DNA from: Multifurca ochricompacta
Taxonomy: Eukaryota; Basidiomycota; Agaricomycetes; Russulales; Russulaceae
Direction: 5' to 3'
Length of the DNA: 64,000 nucleotides
Assembly (NCBI GenBank): GCA_022496185.1
Contig: WTXG01000037.1
Coordinates: forward strand, 62,001-126,000
In this document: piece by piece, positions 21,601-30,148 of the stretch
Layout: the number at the start of each line of letters is the position of its first letter
Numbering within the stretch: the stretch's first letter is position 1
Program-made: the position numbers and the translations under genes
The notes under the pieces: generated by a model
What the model was told of the DNA's origin: nothing
Seen by the model: only the letters and a program-made list of their open reading frames with translations
Databases searched by the model: none

Positions 21601-21973
21601 TACTGGCGGCAAACCATGGGTAGCCTAAGATCATCTGGTCTGCTCCGATTGATGCAATGTAGAATCGATGTCGCTTAAGTTTATCATTAGTGATTATATC
21701 AAGATCAACATATTGATCAATATTCCTGGTGGCGTTAGGTGTTCCGTCCGCGTTTCGTAATTTCTTTGGGATCGTGAGTCGTTTTGTCGAGAGTCGATGC
21801 TTGATAACAGTTTTGTAATTGATAAAGTTTTCTGTTGCACCACTGTCCACAAGTGCTTCTATGTTGGCCATTTCCTTCACACCATGAAGAGGAACAAGTA
21901 TTTTCATTGCTCGGATTGGTGAAATGAATACATGGTGTGAAACTAATGCTCGAATGAAGGCCGCGTCATTCAA
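18680..21973 (-). CDS. Gypsy B pol (protease, RT, RNase H, integrase, chromodomain)
   Basis: 1097 open codons. Protease EALVDSGATENFIN (about residues 40-53); RT with [15 protein letters not shown] and YMDDILIHTD; RNase H IVDADASGYALGATLSQKD; integrase zinc region (HPGIDKTTRGVQ...GCAKCQ), catalytic AMDLITDLP, ISDRDPRFTSHF and PQTDGSSERMN; C-terminal chromodomain YLVSWKGYPASDNSWVDEAD that targets integration to modified chromatin in related chromoviruses. The codon at 21973 is TTG, not ATG; pol overlaps the gag stop in the -1 frame, so it is probably made as a Gag-Pol fusion by -1 frameshifting. Full length, no internal stops. Confidence 0.94.
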   Translation of the reverse strand: MNDAAFIRALVSHHVFISPIRAMKILVPLHGVKEMANIEALVDSGATENFINYKTVIKHRLSTKRLTIPKKLRNADGTPNATRNIDQYVDLDIITNDKLKRHRFYIASIGADQMILGYPWFAASNPLIDWTQGRLMQSIQLNVPGEQINKLNIAQELAIKAKDNLERTWDQLVPREYYRHQKVFSDQEAQRFPEARPWDHKIELKPDAPATLDCKIYPLGPGEQDALNKFLEEHLQKGYIKESKSPYASPFFFIKKKDGKLRPVQDYRKLNEWTIRNTYPLPLIPELIDRVRGSTLFTKMDVRWGYNNIRIVPEDRWKAAFKTNRGLYEPNVMFFGLTNSPATFQTMMNAEFRDELNERDETGNAWFTVYMDDILIHTDHDLHNHQSKVHRILDKLNKLDLYLKPEKCAFEQTRIEYLGLILEANQVHMDPIKVEGVATWKTPTTVKEIRSFLGFCQFYRRFIQGFSKIAAPLNALTSAKNPWKWTNTEQEAFDTLKRRVTSQPVLMQPDFEEPFIVDADASGYALGATLSQKDQEGRLHPIAYLSKTLDATQRNWDIYDRELFAIIIAFRSWRQYLLGAKHKVQVRTDHNNLQYFKEPQKLNRRQARWLQELADFDFTLEHVPGKLHTVADMLSRRPDADRGIDDNDEITVLPADLFVKTSQLVKLPFPNTLAERRGILQRYHDHILAGHPGIDKTTRGVQREYEGGNLKEFVRDYVRGCAKCQENKPKLTKKAPVFPLDVPATGGPFQYIAMDLITDLPSAGKYDAVLTIVDQGCSKAAKFIPCSKDITGEGIAALYYRHLFPFFGIPQRIISDRDPRFTSHFSRALAKVLQIQQNLSTAFHPQTDGSSERMNLWLEQYLRLWISEDQYKWPEYLPLAEYVHNSWPHDKTKLSPHVLLHGIQFDWKAELADTNVPQVDERLRDLYNARSRAENAFRITTDEPDRPRLEIGSQVWLEGKNLKTHFPSAKLAPRRYGPFTILASISPVAYRLALPHHMKIHNVFHVNLLSPYQETDAHGPNYARPPPDLINQEEEYEVDAILNHRTYGRKQKLQYLVSWKGYPASDNSWVDEADCHAPDLIRSYSRSLSRRQGRHQS

Positions 21974-21994
21974 GCGATATAAAAATCCTCGTCA
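21970..21994 (-). promoter_or_regulatory. Gag-pol -1 frameshift window
   Basis: The pol frame is open only after a TGA at 21994-21992, and gag stops at 21972-21970, so a shift must occur in these about 20 nt. They contain GATTTTTAT with a run of five T (21985-21981). The same stretch is kept in gypsy A (about 13155-13140) although its surroundings have decayed. It is not a textbook X XXY YYZ heptamer; slippage of a single tRNA on UUU is possible. Confidence 0.6.
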
Positions 21995-23688
21995 TCTTTA
22001 AAGTGGTTCTGCAACTCTAGGCGTTGGTCGTCAGTTATGGTTTTCAGGGATGCCGCGAGCTCCGCGATATTCACAGCTGGTTTCGAGGCAGCTGATCCGG
22101 TGGGTACCGCCGCAGTCGTCGGTGATACTTCTGTAATGGTGGCGGTCCGAGTCGGGGCGCTTGTGCTCGGCCGAGGTCTTTTGTTGGGGCAATCTCGGAT
22201 CAGATGCCCTCGGCGTCCGCACTCAAAGCAACGTCCCTCTTTCCTGTACTGTTCTTTCTCCTCAGTAGTAACTGCCTTTTTGATGACATCGACGTCCATC
22301 GCGTTTGGGTCGCGTCTGCGAGGGAGTGTGAATCCGTTTCCTTGGTTGTTATTTCTATTGCCGATCGATGTTTTATCCCCAAACATGCGCTGCATGAAGA
22401 TCCAATTTGCATGATGTTTCCGCGCCGAGTCTGCTGTTTCATCGAATGTCTGGGGGCTGTCCTGGGTAATCATAGTTTGTACGAGCTTCCGTGGTAACCC
22501 CTTTTGGAAGTTCTGACGCATGGCTGGGTCGTCCAGGTACAGTTCTGCCCGAGCCGCGAGGCTTCGGAAATCAGCGATGTAATCGTCGATGTTTCCATTT
22601 GTCATCTTAAGGTTGGCTAGCTCCTGCAGTGCCTTCTGTCCCGCGGCTACGTCGGCGAAAGCCGCCGCGAACGTTTGTCGGAATTTCTCCCACGGGTGCG
22701 GCTCTTGAATTTTGTAGTGGGAGACGTTGGCCAGCCACCTTGTTTGCTCCGTTACCCATCGGCTAACCTTTGGTCCTCTGATTAGAGCCAACACATACGA
22801 TACTCGCGATATTTCGTTCTTTATGATGGTGGCATGGTTATTCAAGAAGATGTGAAGTTCTACCTGGGTCCACCAGTCGTCGGCCGCTGCCCGGTTTCCA
22901 TCGAAGAACGGGGGTGGTACCCCCTCGACTCGTCCTCCGGTCGCATTTTCTTTGGGCGCGGCGAGTATTGCGGTGGGTCCCTCATGTGGGTCTTCTGGGC
23001 TGACTGATCGTTGCCGTTGTTTAGGTTGTGGTTCGGGGATGGTCGTCATTGGTGTAGGATTCGTGTCGGTGGGTAGCGCTTCAAATAGCGGCTGGAGGAT
23101 TTGGTCTGTCAGTGGGGTTCGAGTTGCGCTAGGTGCGTTTAGTCTGGTTTCGTGAGGAGCTACTCTGATGGCCTCAATCTGTCCTCTGTTAGGGCGAACG
23201 TGGTACCAAGTCCCTTGGTAAAGGTCGACGGGGAGACGTGTATTCCTGTAGGGGACCCAGTACCCTCGGAAGGGTGCGTTTTCTTCTCTAAGTTCTAACC
23301 AGCGCGCGTTTCCTTTTAGCTCTGGTTCAACGTCGTCGGTCAGTCGGGTCGGAAGGACAAATGGGAAGGAGGTCGCCACGGTTGCAAAGTGGGTATCAAT
23401 GGAGATTATCGAGTTCTCCTGGAGCAGTCGCGCTTCCAGTCGGGGTTCAAGAAGGAATTCGGAATTTGTTGGTTCAATGGGTTCGTCGCGGGAGGTGCTT
23501 TCGGTCGGAGAGTCGCTTGCAAGAAGGGCAAAGCGATTTCGGTCTGCAGGTAAGGTTCTTTCGAGGTTCTGTGGTACTATTGGCTCGTCTAGGTCTCGAC
23601 CAGGGGACTGGTATTCGAGCGAGTCGTTGTCGGATGGTGTCTGGGGTTCCCTTGCGGAATAGGACGTCGTTGATTGGGAGTCGGGCAA
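21970..23688 (-). CDS. Gypsy B gag
   Basis: 572 codons from an ATG at 23688. An N-terminal region rich in Ser, Pro and acidic residues is followed by a segment with RGYWVPYRN and GTWYHVRPNR, a retrotransposon gag domain at about residues 255-405 (WWTQVELHIFLNNHATI, DDYIADFRSLAARAELY, FQKGLPRKLVQ) and a zinc knuckle CFECGRRGHLIRDC (CX2CX4HX4C) near residue 490. This is the structural protein that packages the element's RNA. It ends at TGA immediately before the pol frame. Confidence 0.94.
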   Translation of the reverse strand: MPDSQSTTSYSAREPQTPSDNDSLEYQSPGRDLDEPIVPQNLERTLPADRNRFALLASDSPTESTSRDEPIEPTNSEFLLEPRLEARLLQENSIISIDTHFATVATSFPFVLPTRLTDDVEPELKGNARWLELREENAPFRGYWVPYRNTRLPVDLYQGTWYHVRPNRGQIEAIRVAPHETRLNAPSATRTPLTDQILQPLFEALPTDTNPTPMTTIPEPQPKQRQRSVSPEDPHEGPTAILAAPKENATGGRVEGVPPPFFDGNRAAADDWWTQVELHIFLNNHATIIKNEISRVSYVLALIRGPKVSRWVTEQTRWLANVSHYKIQEPHPWEKFRQTFAAAFADVAAGQKALQELANLKMTNGNIDDYIADFRSLAARAELYLDDPAMRQNFQKGLPRKLVQTMITQDSPQTFDETADSARKHHANWIFMQRMFGDKTSIGNRNNNQGNGFTLPRRRDPNAMDVDVIKKAVTTEEKEQYRKEGRCFECGRRGHLIRDCPNKRPRPSTSAPTRTATITEVSPTTAAVPTGSAASKPAVNIAELAASLKTITDDQRLELQNHFKDDEDFYIA

Positions 23689-23745
23689 GGGGACGCGTCG
23701 TCGTCGCCTTGCGATTCAGGTGAGTTCTTCTGTTCCTAAGATTGG

Positions 23746-23756
23746 AAGTCTGTTCT
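23746..23756 (-). promoter_or_regulatory. Gypsy B primer-binding site, self-priming type
   Basis: In minus sense the internal region starts TT then AGAACAGACTT. Its exact complement AAGTCTGTTCT lies in the 5' LTR (24049-24039), 33 nt after TATTTA (24082-24077). This matches the Tf1 arrangement, in which the mRNA 5' end pairs with the PBS. The same 11 nt and 2-nt spacing are kept in gypsy A (28232-28242). Confidence 0.7.
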
Positions 23757-23758
23757 AA

Positions 23759-24377
23759 TGTCACAGCCAGGTGCCTGCTGTGTCCAGTCGTAGTGTCAGT
23801 GTCCGAAGGCCCTCAGGATCTGGGCGCGTTCAAGATTCGAGTTCAGATAGAGAGTATCTAAGTCAGGTCAAAGTTTCAAGTCCTCACAACGATATGGAGG
23901 GGACGCGTGCAGAAAACGAAGTCGAAAGCAGTGGCAATCAGCCCTGCAGAGCTACTGGGAAGAAGGCTCCTCAAAGCTGCTACTTAGGGAGTTCAAGAGG
24001 GGTTCTGTGAAGTCGAATACACCTGTATTAGATACAAGAGAACAGACTTAGGGTCTGTCTCTGTAACCTAGCAGTCTAAATACATGATTGAAAAGGCACA
24101 TCAAAGAGAGGCATATCAGTGACAGGTACATCAGAAGATATAAGCTAAGCAGAAGGTTCTGATAAGTAACCTCAGTAGTCATGGGTTCCAGGGGTTATGC
24201 CCTGGAGTGAGATAGGATAGGACAAGAGTGTAAAAGAGGGGTTGCGCCCTCTACAGAGACCATATGGTGAAGGAGATAGGGAACAGATCTCGAACGCGTG
24301 CGACATAGATGTCACAACCGTGTCACAAACCGTTACGGATAGTCACGCAAACCGTTACATGGACAAAAAGCGTCACA
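23759..24377 (-). repeat. Gypsy B 5' LTR with promoter
   Basis: Same sequence as 17587-18205 by eye. Minus-sense TATA-like TATTTA at 24082-24077 and a predicted transcript start at 24049, based on PBS complementarity. Confidence 0.92.
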
Positions 24378-25379
24378 CCTCCTCTATTTTGCCACTACCA
24401 TTAACTACGGTGGCTATAGTGTTTATATGTTGGGCCTCAGCCCTCTTCTTGTTCCCTGCCTTGCCTTTTTTGGCATTCTCCAGGTCCTTCTTCTTCTTTG
24501 CACAAGCGTTGGACTTGTGTCCAGGCTTTTGACAATAGAAGCAGACCACCCCTTGTGAACCAGGGGCAGCAGCGGGAGGTGGTGATAAATTTGTATTTTT
24601 TGATTTTGATTTGACAGGTGCAGCCTTAGACAGGACTGCACTACCACTTCCCGAGGGACCCGCCAGGCGACTTTCCTCATTTAGGAACCTCTGCACAAGG
24701 TCCTGAGGAGAAAGACGCTCTGGATCGCCAGAGGCCAGTATGGAGCCGGCAATGGTACTGTAGGAGTCAGGGAGAGCCTTCAATAAAATGAAGCTCATTT
24801 GGAGGTCATTGACCTCCATCCCGTTCTCCCTAAGGGTACTCCTGGCATCCAGAACTTTTTGTAATTGAGTTCTGAATGACTGTCCTTCATCTAAACGGAA
24901 GGACACCAGGGCAAGCCACAAATTATACGTGGCCATGCTACCTACAGCACCATAAAGTCGTTCCAACTTACTATACTTCTCAAAAAGAGAAGGATAGTCG
25001 GCATCAGAGGTTACTTGTGAGTAAACCTCTTGGGTTACATTGAGATACAAGAGCCCAATCAACATTTCCTCTTCTCCCATCCATTCCCTAAGGATGGGAT
25101 CGATTACCTCCTTCTGCATTTTTCCTTTTCATCTTTGTCCTCTGGGAGGAGGGGCATGTCAGGGTAGGCAGTGATGATGTGCCTCCTGAGCCCGTTCATC
25201 CTCAAAAGGGCGTTGAAGTTGGCAGACCAGACCTGCCAGTTGGAGCCATCAAGACGCTCCATCTTGGAAGAAGGGGGAAGACAATTGAGGACGGCATTTT
25301 GAGATGTTATAGAAGTTCCTGGTTCCAAGGAGCAGTTAGAACCAGTGCCCAGGTCTCGCTTAAGAGTGCCACCCCACAC
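24378..25379 (-). pseudogene. Copia gag, frameshifted, N-terminal part of the split gag-pol
   Basis: A gag of the UBN2/Copia type: MERLDGSNWQVWSANFNALL (ATG at 25262), then after a frame change QKEVIDPILREWMGEEEML, TYNLWLALVSFRLDEGQSF, MSFILLKALPDSYSTI and a zinc knuckle CFYCQKPGHKSNAC (CX2CX4HX4C). The frame break is at an A5 run (25119-25123); one more A would restore a single frame, so this may be an assembly error. The 24378 end is the gypsy B insertion point, in frame with pol at 17582. Confidence 0.85.
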
Positions 25380-26233
25380 TGTGGCGCTATGCTTCAGAAC
25401 CTAAGAAGGTCCCGCCTTTGTTGTGCGACTTTCTAGGTATAGTAAAGCTGTCTAGCGCAATCCTGTAACTAGACATAAGCTCTGGTAGACTAGCCAGAGT
25501 GTCTAGTGTAAACAAGACTGGGAGTCATGTCATGGAGGAGCCAACCGCAAGTTCCATTAGAGACAAAGGGTGTAGAGCCCTTCCTCTAATGCTGGTGGTG
25601 GAGTCCATGATTAAGCCCTAGATGATTGGGGCCATGACTGAGTAGATGTCTAGTCTGTCTCTGGTAGGGCGTGGTTACCCTACAAAGGCAACGGATCCTT
25701 ATGCCCAGAGATGAAGACTATATCTACTATGTATAGACTATAGTAGTGCAGCCTACTTGTATCGAGCCCAAGCGTCATGGGAGTGACTACCCATGCCTTG
25801 TTCTAGACCCTAAACTCCACATGCAGGTCGCTAAACCCGGCTTACAGACAGAGCCAAGCATTGACTGGACTTAAAGCCACAAGCTTCTGGCTATAGGCCT
25901 ACTAAAGCTATCTATGGGACGAAGACCCAGCTACAACTAAGAAATTACTAATACCTAGTGCGCACTCAAGGAGCTTAAGATGTTTCACCCGCTTAGGGTC
26001 CCTCATCATCTTTTGCAAGAACCCCGAAGGGCTAGCCAAACAGTTCAGGATGAGCAGTAAACTGCGTCATCCTGTGGGGTGTTAAGGTGCACAGACAGTA
26101 AATAGAAAAGCTCACAGGAAGAAGCTGGTGGGAAAGACTTTGAAGCTTTAGTGAGCTTAGTGTGCAAGAGCGAGTTGGGCTGTAATGAACAAGGGGAAAT
26201 TACAGATCAGTATGAGCGGCAGGGCCCATAACC
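25380..26233 (-). other. Copia leader with half-tRNA primer-binding site
   Basis: About 850 bp between the 5' LTR and gag with no long frame. Directly next to the LTR, 26219-26233 reads GCAGGGCCCATAACC on +, which differs by one base from the anticodon arm of eukaryotic initiator tRNA-Met (GCAGGGCUCAUAACC). The mRNA therefore carries GGTTATGGGCCCTGC as PBS, as in Drosophila copia and Ty5, which are primed by an initiator-tRNA fragment cut in the anticodon loop. Confidence 0.7.
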
Positions 26234-26745
26234 TGTCAAACAATTATGCTGCTGGTTATACTGACTGTGGTTAGTAGCGGGTTAGGCTAAAAGACAAGTA
26301 GTACTTCAGAGGTTAGAAGAACTCTATACAACTATACTACTGACCTAAAAGACAAGTAGTCTACACAAGACGGTTAGTCAAAGGTAAAACAACAGTATAG
26401 TAAAGGAACTTACACTTCAGAGGTTAGAAGAACTCTGAAGTGAAAGAGACGAAACAGACACCCTTATATACCCATGGGGGCCAGGGGAAATGGTCTGTGC
26501 GCACTGGGAATAAGTCCACAGGTGCCGGACAATAAACAGAGAGGGATAAAGGCCATTGGCCAATGAGATATCACATGCTTACTGCGCATTACTAAGTCCA
26601 TCACTAATCAGCTGAGTAAGAAGCGAAAGAAGTGTAATAAAGATAACATAAAAAGTCCGATACTCCGATATCTAATCTAATCTAATCTACAGCTGAAGCG
26701 AACCTTAGATGCCTGAAGCATCTCCAGACACGTCCTGTGTCAACA
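26234..26745 (-). repeat. Copia 5' LTR
   Basis: Same 512-bp sequence as 13397-13908. Starts TGTCAAACAA and ends TGTCAACA on +, followed by the GCAGC duplication. Confidence 0.92.
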
Positions 26746-28244
26746 GCAGCATCCCTCTTTCTTATATTGTCCTTTCTCCTCTGTGGTAACTGCCTTTTTG
26801 ATGATATTGACATCCATCACATTTGGGTCACATCTATGAGGAAGTGTGAATTTGTTTCCCCAGTTGTTGCTCCTATTGCTGATTGGTGTTTTGTCTCCAA
26901 ACATGCACTGCATAAAGATCCAATTTGCATGATGTTTCCTCACTGAGTTTGCTGTCTCATCAAACATCTGGGGGCTGTCCTGGGTAATCATAGTTTGTAC
27001 AAGCTTCCATGGTAACCCCTTTTGGAAGTTCTGACATGTGGCCAGGTTGTCCAGGTACAGCTCTGCCCAAGCTGCAAGGCTTCAGAAATCGGCAATGTAA
27101 TTGTCAATGTTCCCATTTGTCATCCTAAGGTTGGCTAGCTCCTGCAATGCCTTCTGTCCCATGGCTACATCAGCAAAGGCTGCCACAAACATTAGTCAGA
27201 ATTTCTCCCATGGGTGCAGTTCTTGAATTTTGGAGTGGGAGACATTGGCTAGCCACCTTGTTTGCTCCATTACCCATCAGCTAACCTTTGGTCCTCTGAT
27301 TAGGGCCAACACATACAATATTTGTGATATCTCATCCTTTATGATTGTGGCATGGTTATTCAGAAAGATGTGAAGTTCAACCTGGGTCCACCAGTCCTCA
27401 GCCACTGCCCAGTTTCCATTGAAGAATGGGGGTGGTACCCCTTTGACTCGTCCTCCAGTCATGTTTTCTTTGGTTGGGATGAGTATCTCAGTAGGTCTCT
27501 TGTCTGCGTCTTCTGAGCTGACTGAGTGCTGTCTTTGTCTAGGTTGTGGTTCAGGGAGGGTTGTCATTGGAGTAGGATTAGTAACTGGGGGTAGTGCTTC
27601 AAACAGTGGCTGAAGGATTTGCTTGGTTAGGAGTGTGTTGATTGTACGAGGTGTGTTTAGTTCGGTCTCATTGGGGGCTACTCTAATAGCCTCAATCTGT
27701 CCTAGGTTGTTGGGGCAGACATGGTACTGGGTTCCTTGGTAGAGGTCGACAGCAAGACATGTACAGTGGTAGGGGACCCAATATCCTCTAAAGGGTATGT
27801 CTTCTTCTCTGAGTTCTAACCAGCATGCGTTCCCCTTTAGTTCTGGGTCAACATTATCTGTTAATCATGTGGGAAGGGTGAATGGGAATGAGGTCACCAT
27901 GGTTGCAAAGTGTGTGTCAATGGAAGTCACTGAGCTTTCCTCCAGTCACACTTCCAGTTGGGACTCAAGCAAGAATTCGGGGTCTAGTAGTTCAGTGTCA
28001 TGAGTCATGCTTTTAGTTGGCAAATTGCTTGCCAGGAGGGCTTCTTCTGGATTCTGATTTACTGATTGTTCTTCTAGGTTTTGGTCAGGCAACTGGTACT
28101 CAAGAGATTCATCATCTGAAGGCATCTGAGGTTCTGGTGCAGAATAAGATGTTGCTGATCAGGAGTTGGGCAAGGGGACATGTCATCATCGCCTTGCAAT
28201 TTCAAGTGAGTTCTTCTGTTCCTAAGATTGTAAGTCTGTTCTAA
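26746..28244 (-). pseudogene. Gypsy A gag, CpG-depleted
   Basis: Homologous to gypsy B gag along its length (for example FDETANSVRKHHANWIFMQ and DEISQILYVLALIRGPKVS) but broken by stops and shifts. Against gypsy B, stretches such as GACATCGACGTCCATCGCG read GATATTGACATCCATCACA, so losses fall at CpG. The inferred self-priming PBS at 28232-28242 is unchanged. Confidence 0.9.
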
Positions 28245-28907
28245 TGTCACAGCCAGGTACTTGCTGTGTCAGGTTGTGTTTTCAAGACTCAGAAGCCCTC
28301 AAGATGTGGGGCGCATCCAATATTCAAGGTCTAATACAGAAGACCTATTCCAGGTTCAAGTTTCAAGTGCCCATGATGTTGTAGAGGGGGCATGTGCAGG
28401 AAACGAGGTCAAGAGTAGTGGCAATCAGCCCTACTAGAGCTACTGGGGAGAAGGCTCCTCAAGCTGCAACTTGGGGAGTTCAAGCAAGTTTCTGTGAAGT
28501 TGAATATACCTGTATTAGATACAAGAGAACAGACTTAAGGTCTGTCTCTACAATCTAAGTAGTTTAAATACAGCTTTGAGAAGGCACATCAAAGAGGGCA
28601 CATCAGAAGATCTAAACTAAATAGAAGGTTCTAATAAGTATCCCTGGTAGTCATGGACTCCAGGGGTTATGCCCTGGAGTGAGATAGAATAGGATAAGAA
28701 CTAAAGGAGGGGTTGCACCCTCAGCAAGGAAAATAAAATAAAGGAATAGGGAATAAAGATCAGAGCGTGTGCAACATACTTGTCACACCCGTGTCACAAG
28801 TCATTACGAGTGGTCATGTGAATCAAAAATGCACAGCTTGCACACAACACAAGCAAATGCCATGTTCTCATCACATATGATGTCACAAATCTTCGCAAAC
28901 CATCACA
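28245..28907 (-). mobile_element. Gypsy A 5' LTR
   Basis: Begins TGTCACAGCCAGGTAC and ends GCAAACCATCACA on +. It shares its end with the LTR at 6232-6814 (reverse), and its left part with gypsy B LTRs. The next 5 bp are ATTGG, inside a Copia-family LTR, so gypsy A had inserted into an older Copia LTR. Confidence 0.82.
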
Positions 28908-29098
28908 ATTGGCCAAAGGAGAATCACATGATAAGAGTGATTACTAAGTGGATCAGTAAGCTGCTGACTAGTGTGAGAAAGAAATGTAATAAGGATAACA
29001 TAAAAAGTCCGATACTCCGAGATCTAATCTAATCTAATCAGACAGCTAAACTGAAACTCAGATGCCTGAAGCATCTCCAGACACATGCTGTGTCAACA
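28908..29098 (-). repeat. Decayed Copia-family LTR fragment
   Basis: Aligns with the last about 190 bp (+ orientation) of the Copia LTR, including CATAAAAAGTCCGATACTCC and the terminal TGTGTCAACA. Truncated at its left side by the gypsy A insertion. CpG reduced relative to the intact LTR. Confidence 0.85.
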
Positions 29099-29302
29099 TT
29101 TACAAGTACTTTACTAATGGGACATTGTAACAAGAGATACATCATAAGGAATATAGTAAGGCTATTTAACAATAATAAAGACAAAGTATATGACTGTGGC
29201 CCTGGTGCATGTGAGCTTGCACAATGGCACATCTCACCTGTGCACTTGGGCCCACACAGCTGGCACTTGTCTCAAAACCTGATTTCAAAAAAGGAAAAAA
29301 AA
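29099..29302. other. Short intergenic stretch, nothing recognised
   Basis: No coding frame or repeat that I recognise; it separates the LTR fragment from the AAGCC-type repeat. Confidence 0.4.
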
Positions 29303-29485
29303 ACTACTAGTTCTATGTCATAAAATATGTACTTTCTCTGCCAAAAGCCATGGCTTGGGCCAAGCCAGGCCAGGGCCAAGCCATCTGTGGTGGCTTTGGC
29401 TTGGCCCAGACTTCAGGAAAGCTGGAGCTGCCTCAGGCCAAGCCAAAGCTGCAGCTTTTGGGCCAAGCTGGGCCAGAACATCACT
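29303..29485. repeat. AAGCC-rich palindromic repeat, copy 1 (CpG lost)
   Basis: Flanked by ACTACTAGTT.TATGTCATAAAAT on the left and ACATCACTAG on the right, like copy 3. The core is built of GGCTTGGCC, CAAAGC and GGCTTT units. Where copy 3 has CCGCGG, this copy has CCATGG; where copy 3 has GCCGG, this has GCTGG. Confidence 0.8.
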
Positions 29486-29723
29486 AGGAATAAGTCCACA
29501 AGTGCTGGACAGTATCTAATCAAGGGATAAAGGCCATTGGCCAAAGGAAAATTACATGCTAAGGACTATTACTAAGTGGATCAGTAAGCTGCTAAGTGAA
29601 AGAAAAGTTGTAATAATGATAACATAAAAAGTCTGAACCTCCAGAATGTAATGTAATCTAATCTAGCAGCAAAACCAAAACATTAGATACCTGAAGCATC
29701 TCCAGACATGTCCCATGTCAACA
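29486..29723 (-). repeat. Decayed Copia-family LTR fragment
   Basis: Aligns with the right half of the Copia LTR from GGAATAAGTCCACA to the terminal TGTCAACA, with many CpG-type changes and a few small indels. The left half is missing; it abuts the AAGCC repeat at CACTAG. Confidence 0.85.
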
Positions 29724-29825
29724 CTGACACAGTGTTCACAAGTATCTACATTGTCCTTGCTGCATAGGGCAGCTCTGTAAACACATAATGCATGCAAAGT
29801 GCAGGATGGGCTGCCACAGTCTGCC

Positions 29826-29990
29826 ATAGTGATGTGCCTGGCCCGGCTCAAAGCCAGAAGCCGGGCCAAGCCGGGCCTGTTTGGGCCGGGCCAAGCCAGG
29901 CCGTTGTGACGGCCCAGCAAGGGCTTTGGCCCGGCTCAGAGAAGCTAAAAGCCAAAGCCGCCGGCTCAGGCTGCGGCTTTCAACAGCACA
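29826..29990. repeat. AAGCC-rich palindromic repeat, copy 2 (GC-rich)
   Basis: Starts TAGTGATGT, the inverse of the right end of copies 1 and 3, so it lies in the opposite orientation. The core is dense in GGGCCGGGCC and CAAAGCC units and can form long hairpins. CpG is retained here. Confidence 0.7.
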
Positions 29991-30148
29991 TACAAGTGCA
30001 ATAGCAATCATCAAAATCAGTAGAAATCTGATCACAAAGTGGTTGATTTGGGTCACGTGATCATGTTTATCGCGGCATTTCAAACTTTTTCTTCGATATA
30101 GCTTTGCAATACGTAACACACTAAGTCATATTTGGATTAGCTGAACTA
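29991..30148. other. Short intergenic stretch
   Basis: Single-copy-looking sequence between two repeat copies. No frame or motif that I can support. Confidence 0.4.

Larger units (their letters stand above)
17587..24377 (-). mobile_element. Gypsy B: complete Ty3 chromovirus
   Basis: Bounded by 619-bp LTRs that look identical and by the duplication CCTCC (17582-17586, 24378-24382). Minus-strand order: 5' LTR, self-complementary PBS, gag (23688-21970), pol in the -1 frame (21973-18680) ending in a chromodomain, 474 bp of 3' untranslated sequence, 3' LTR. All core motifs are present and both frames are open, so this may be an active copy. It is the youngest layer in the nest. CpG is abundant, unlike gypsy A. 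Confidence 0.95.
13397..26745 (-). mobile_element. Ty1/Copia retrotransposon, interrupted by gypsy B
   Basis: Bounded by 512-bp LTRs (13397-13908 and 26234-26745) that look identical, and by the duplication GCAGC (13392-13396 and 26746-26750). It is inserted into gypsy A near the end of gag; the gypsy A reading resumes on the other side. Order on the minus strand: 5' LTR, PBS, leader, gag, protease, integrase, RT, RNase H, polypurine tract (TCCCTCC, 13909-13915 on +), 3' LTR. Gypsy B (17587-24377) sits within the gag-pol frame; removing it restores a continuous frame across codon GTG-CAT. Confidence 0.93.

Noticed and set aside
22037..22414. Plus-strand frame of 125 codons inside gypsy B
   Set aside because: Complement of gag near its zinc knuckle; no independent evidence.
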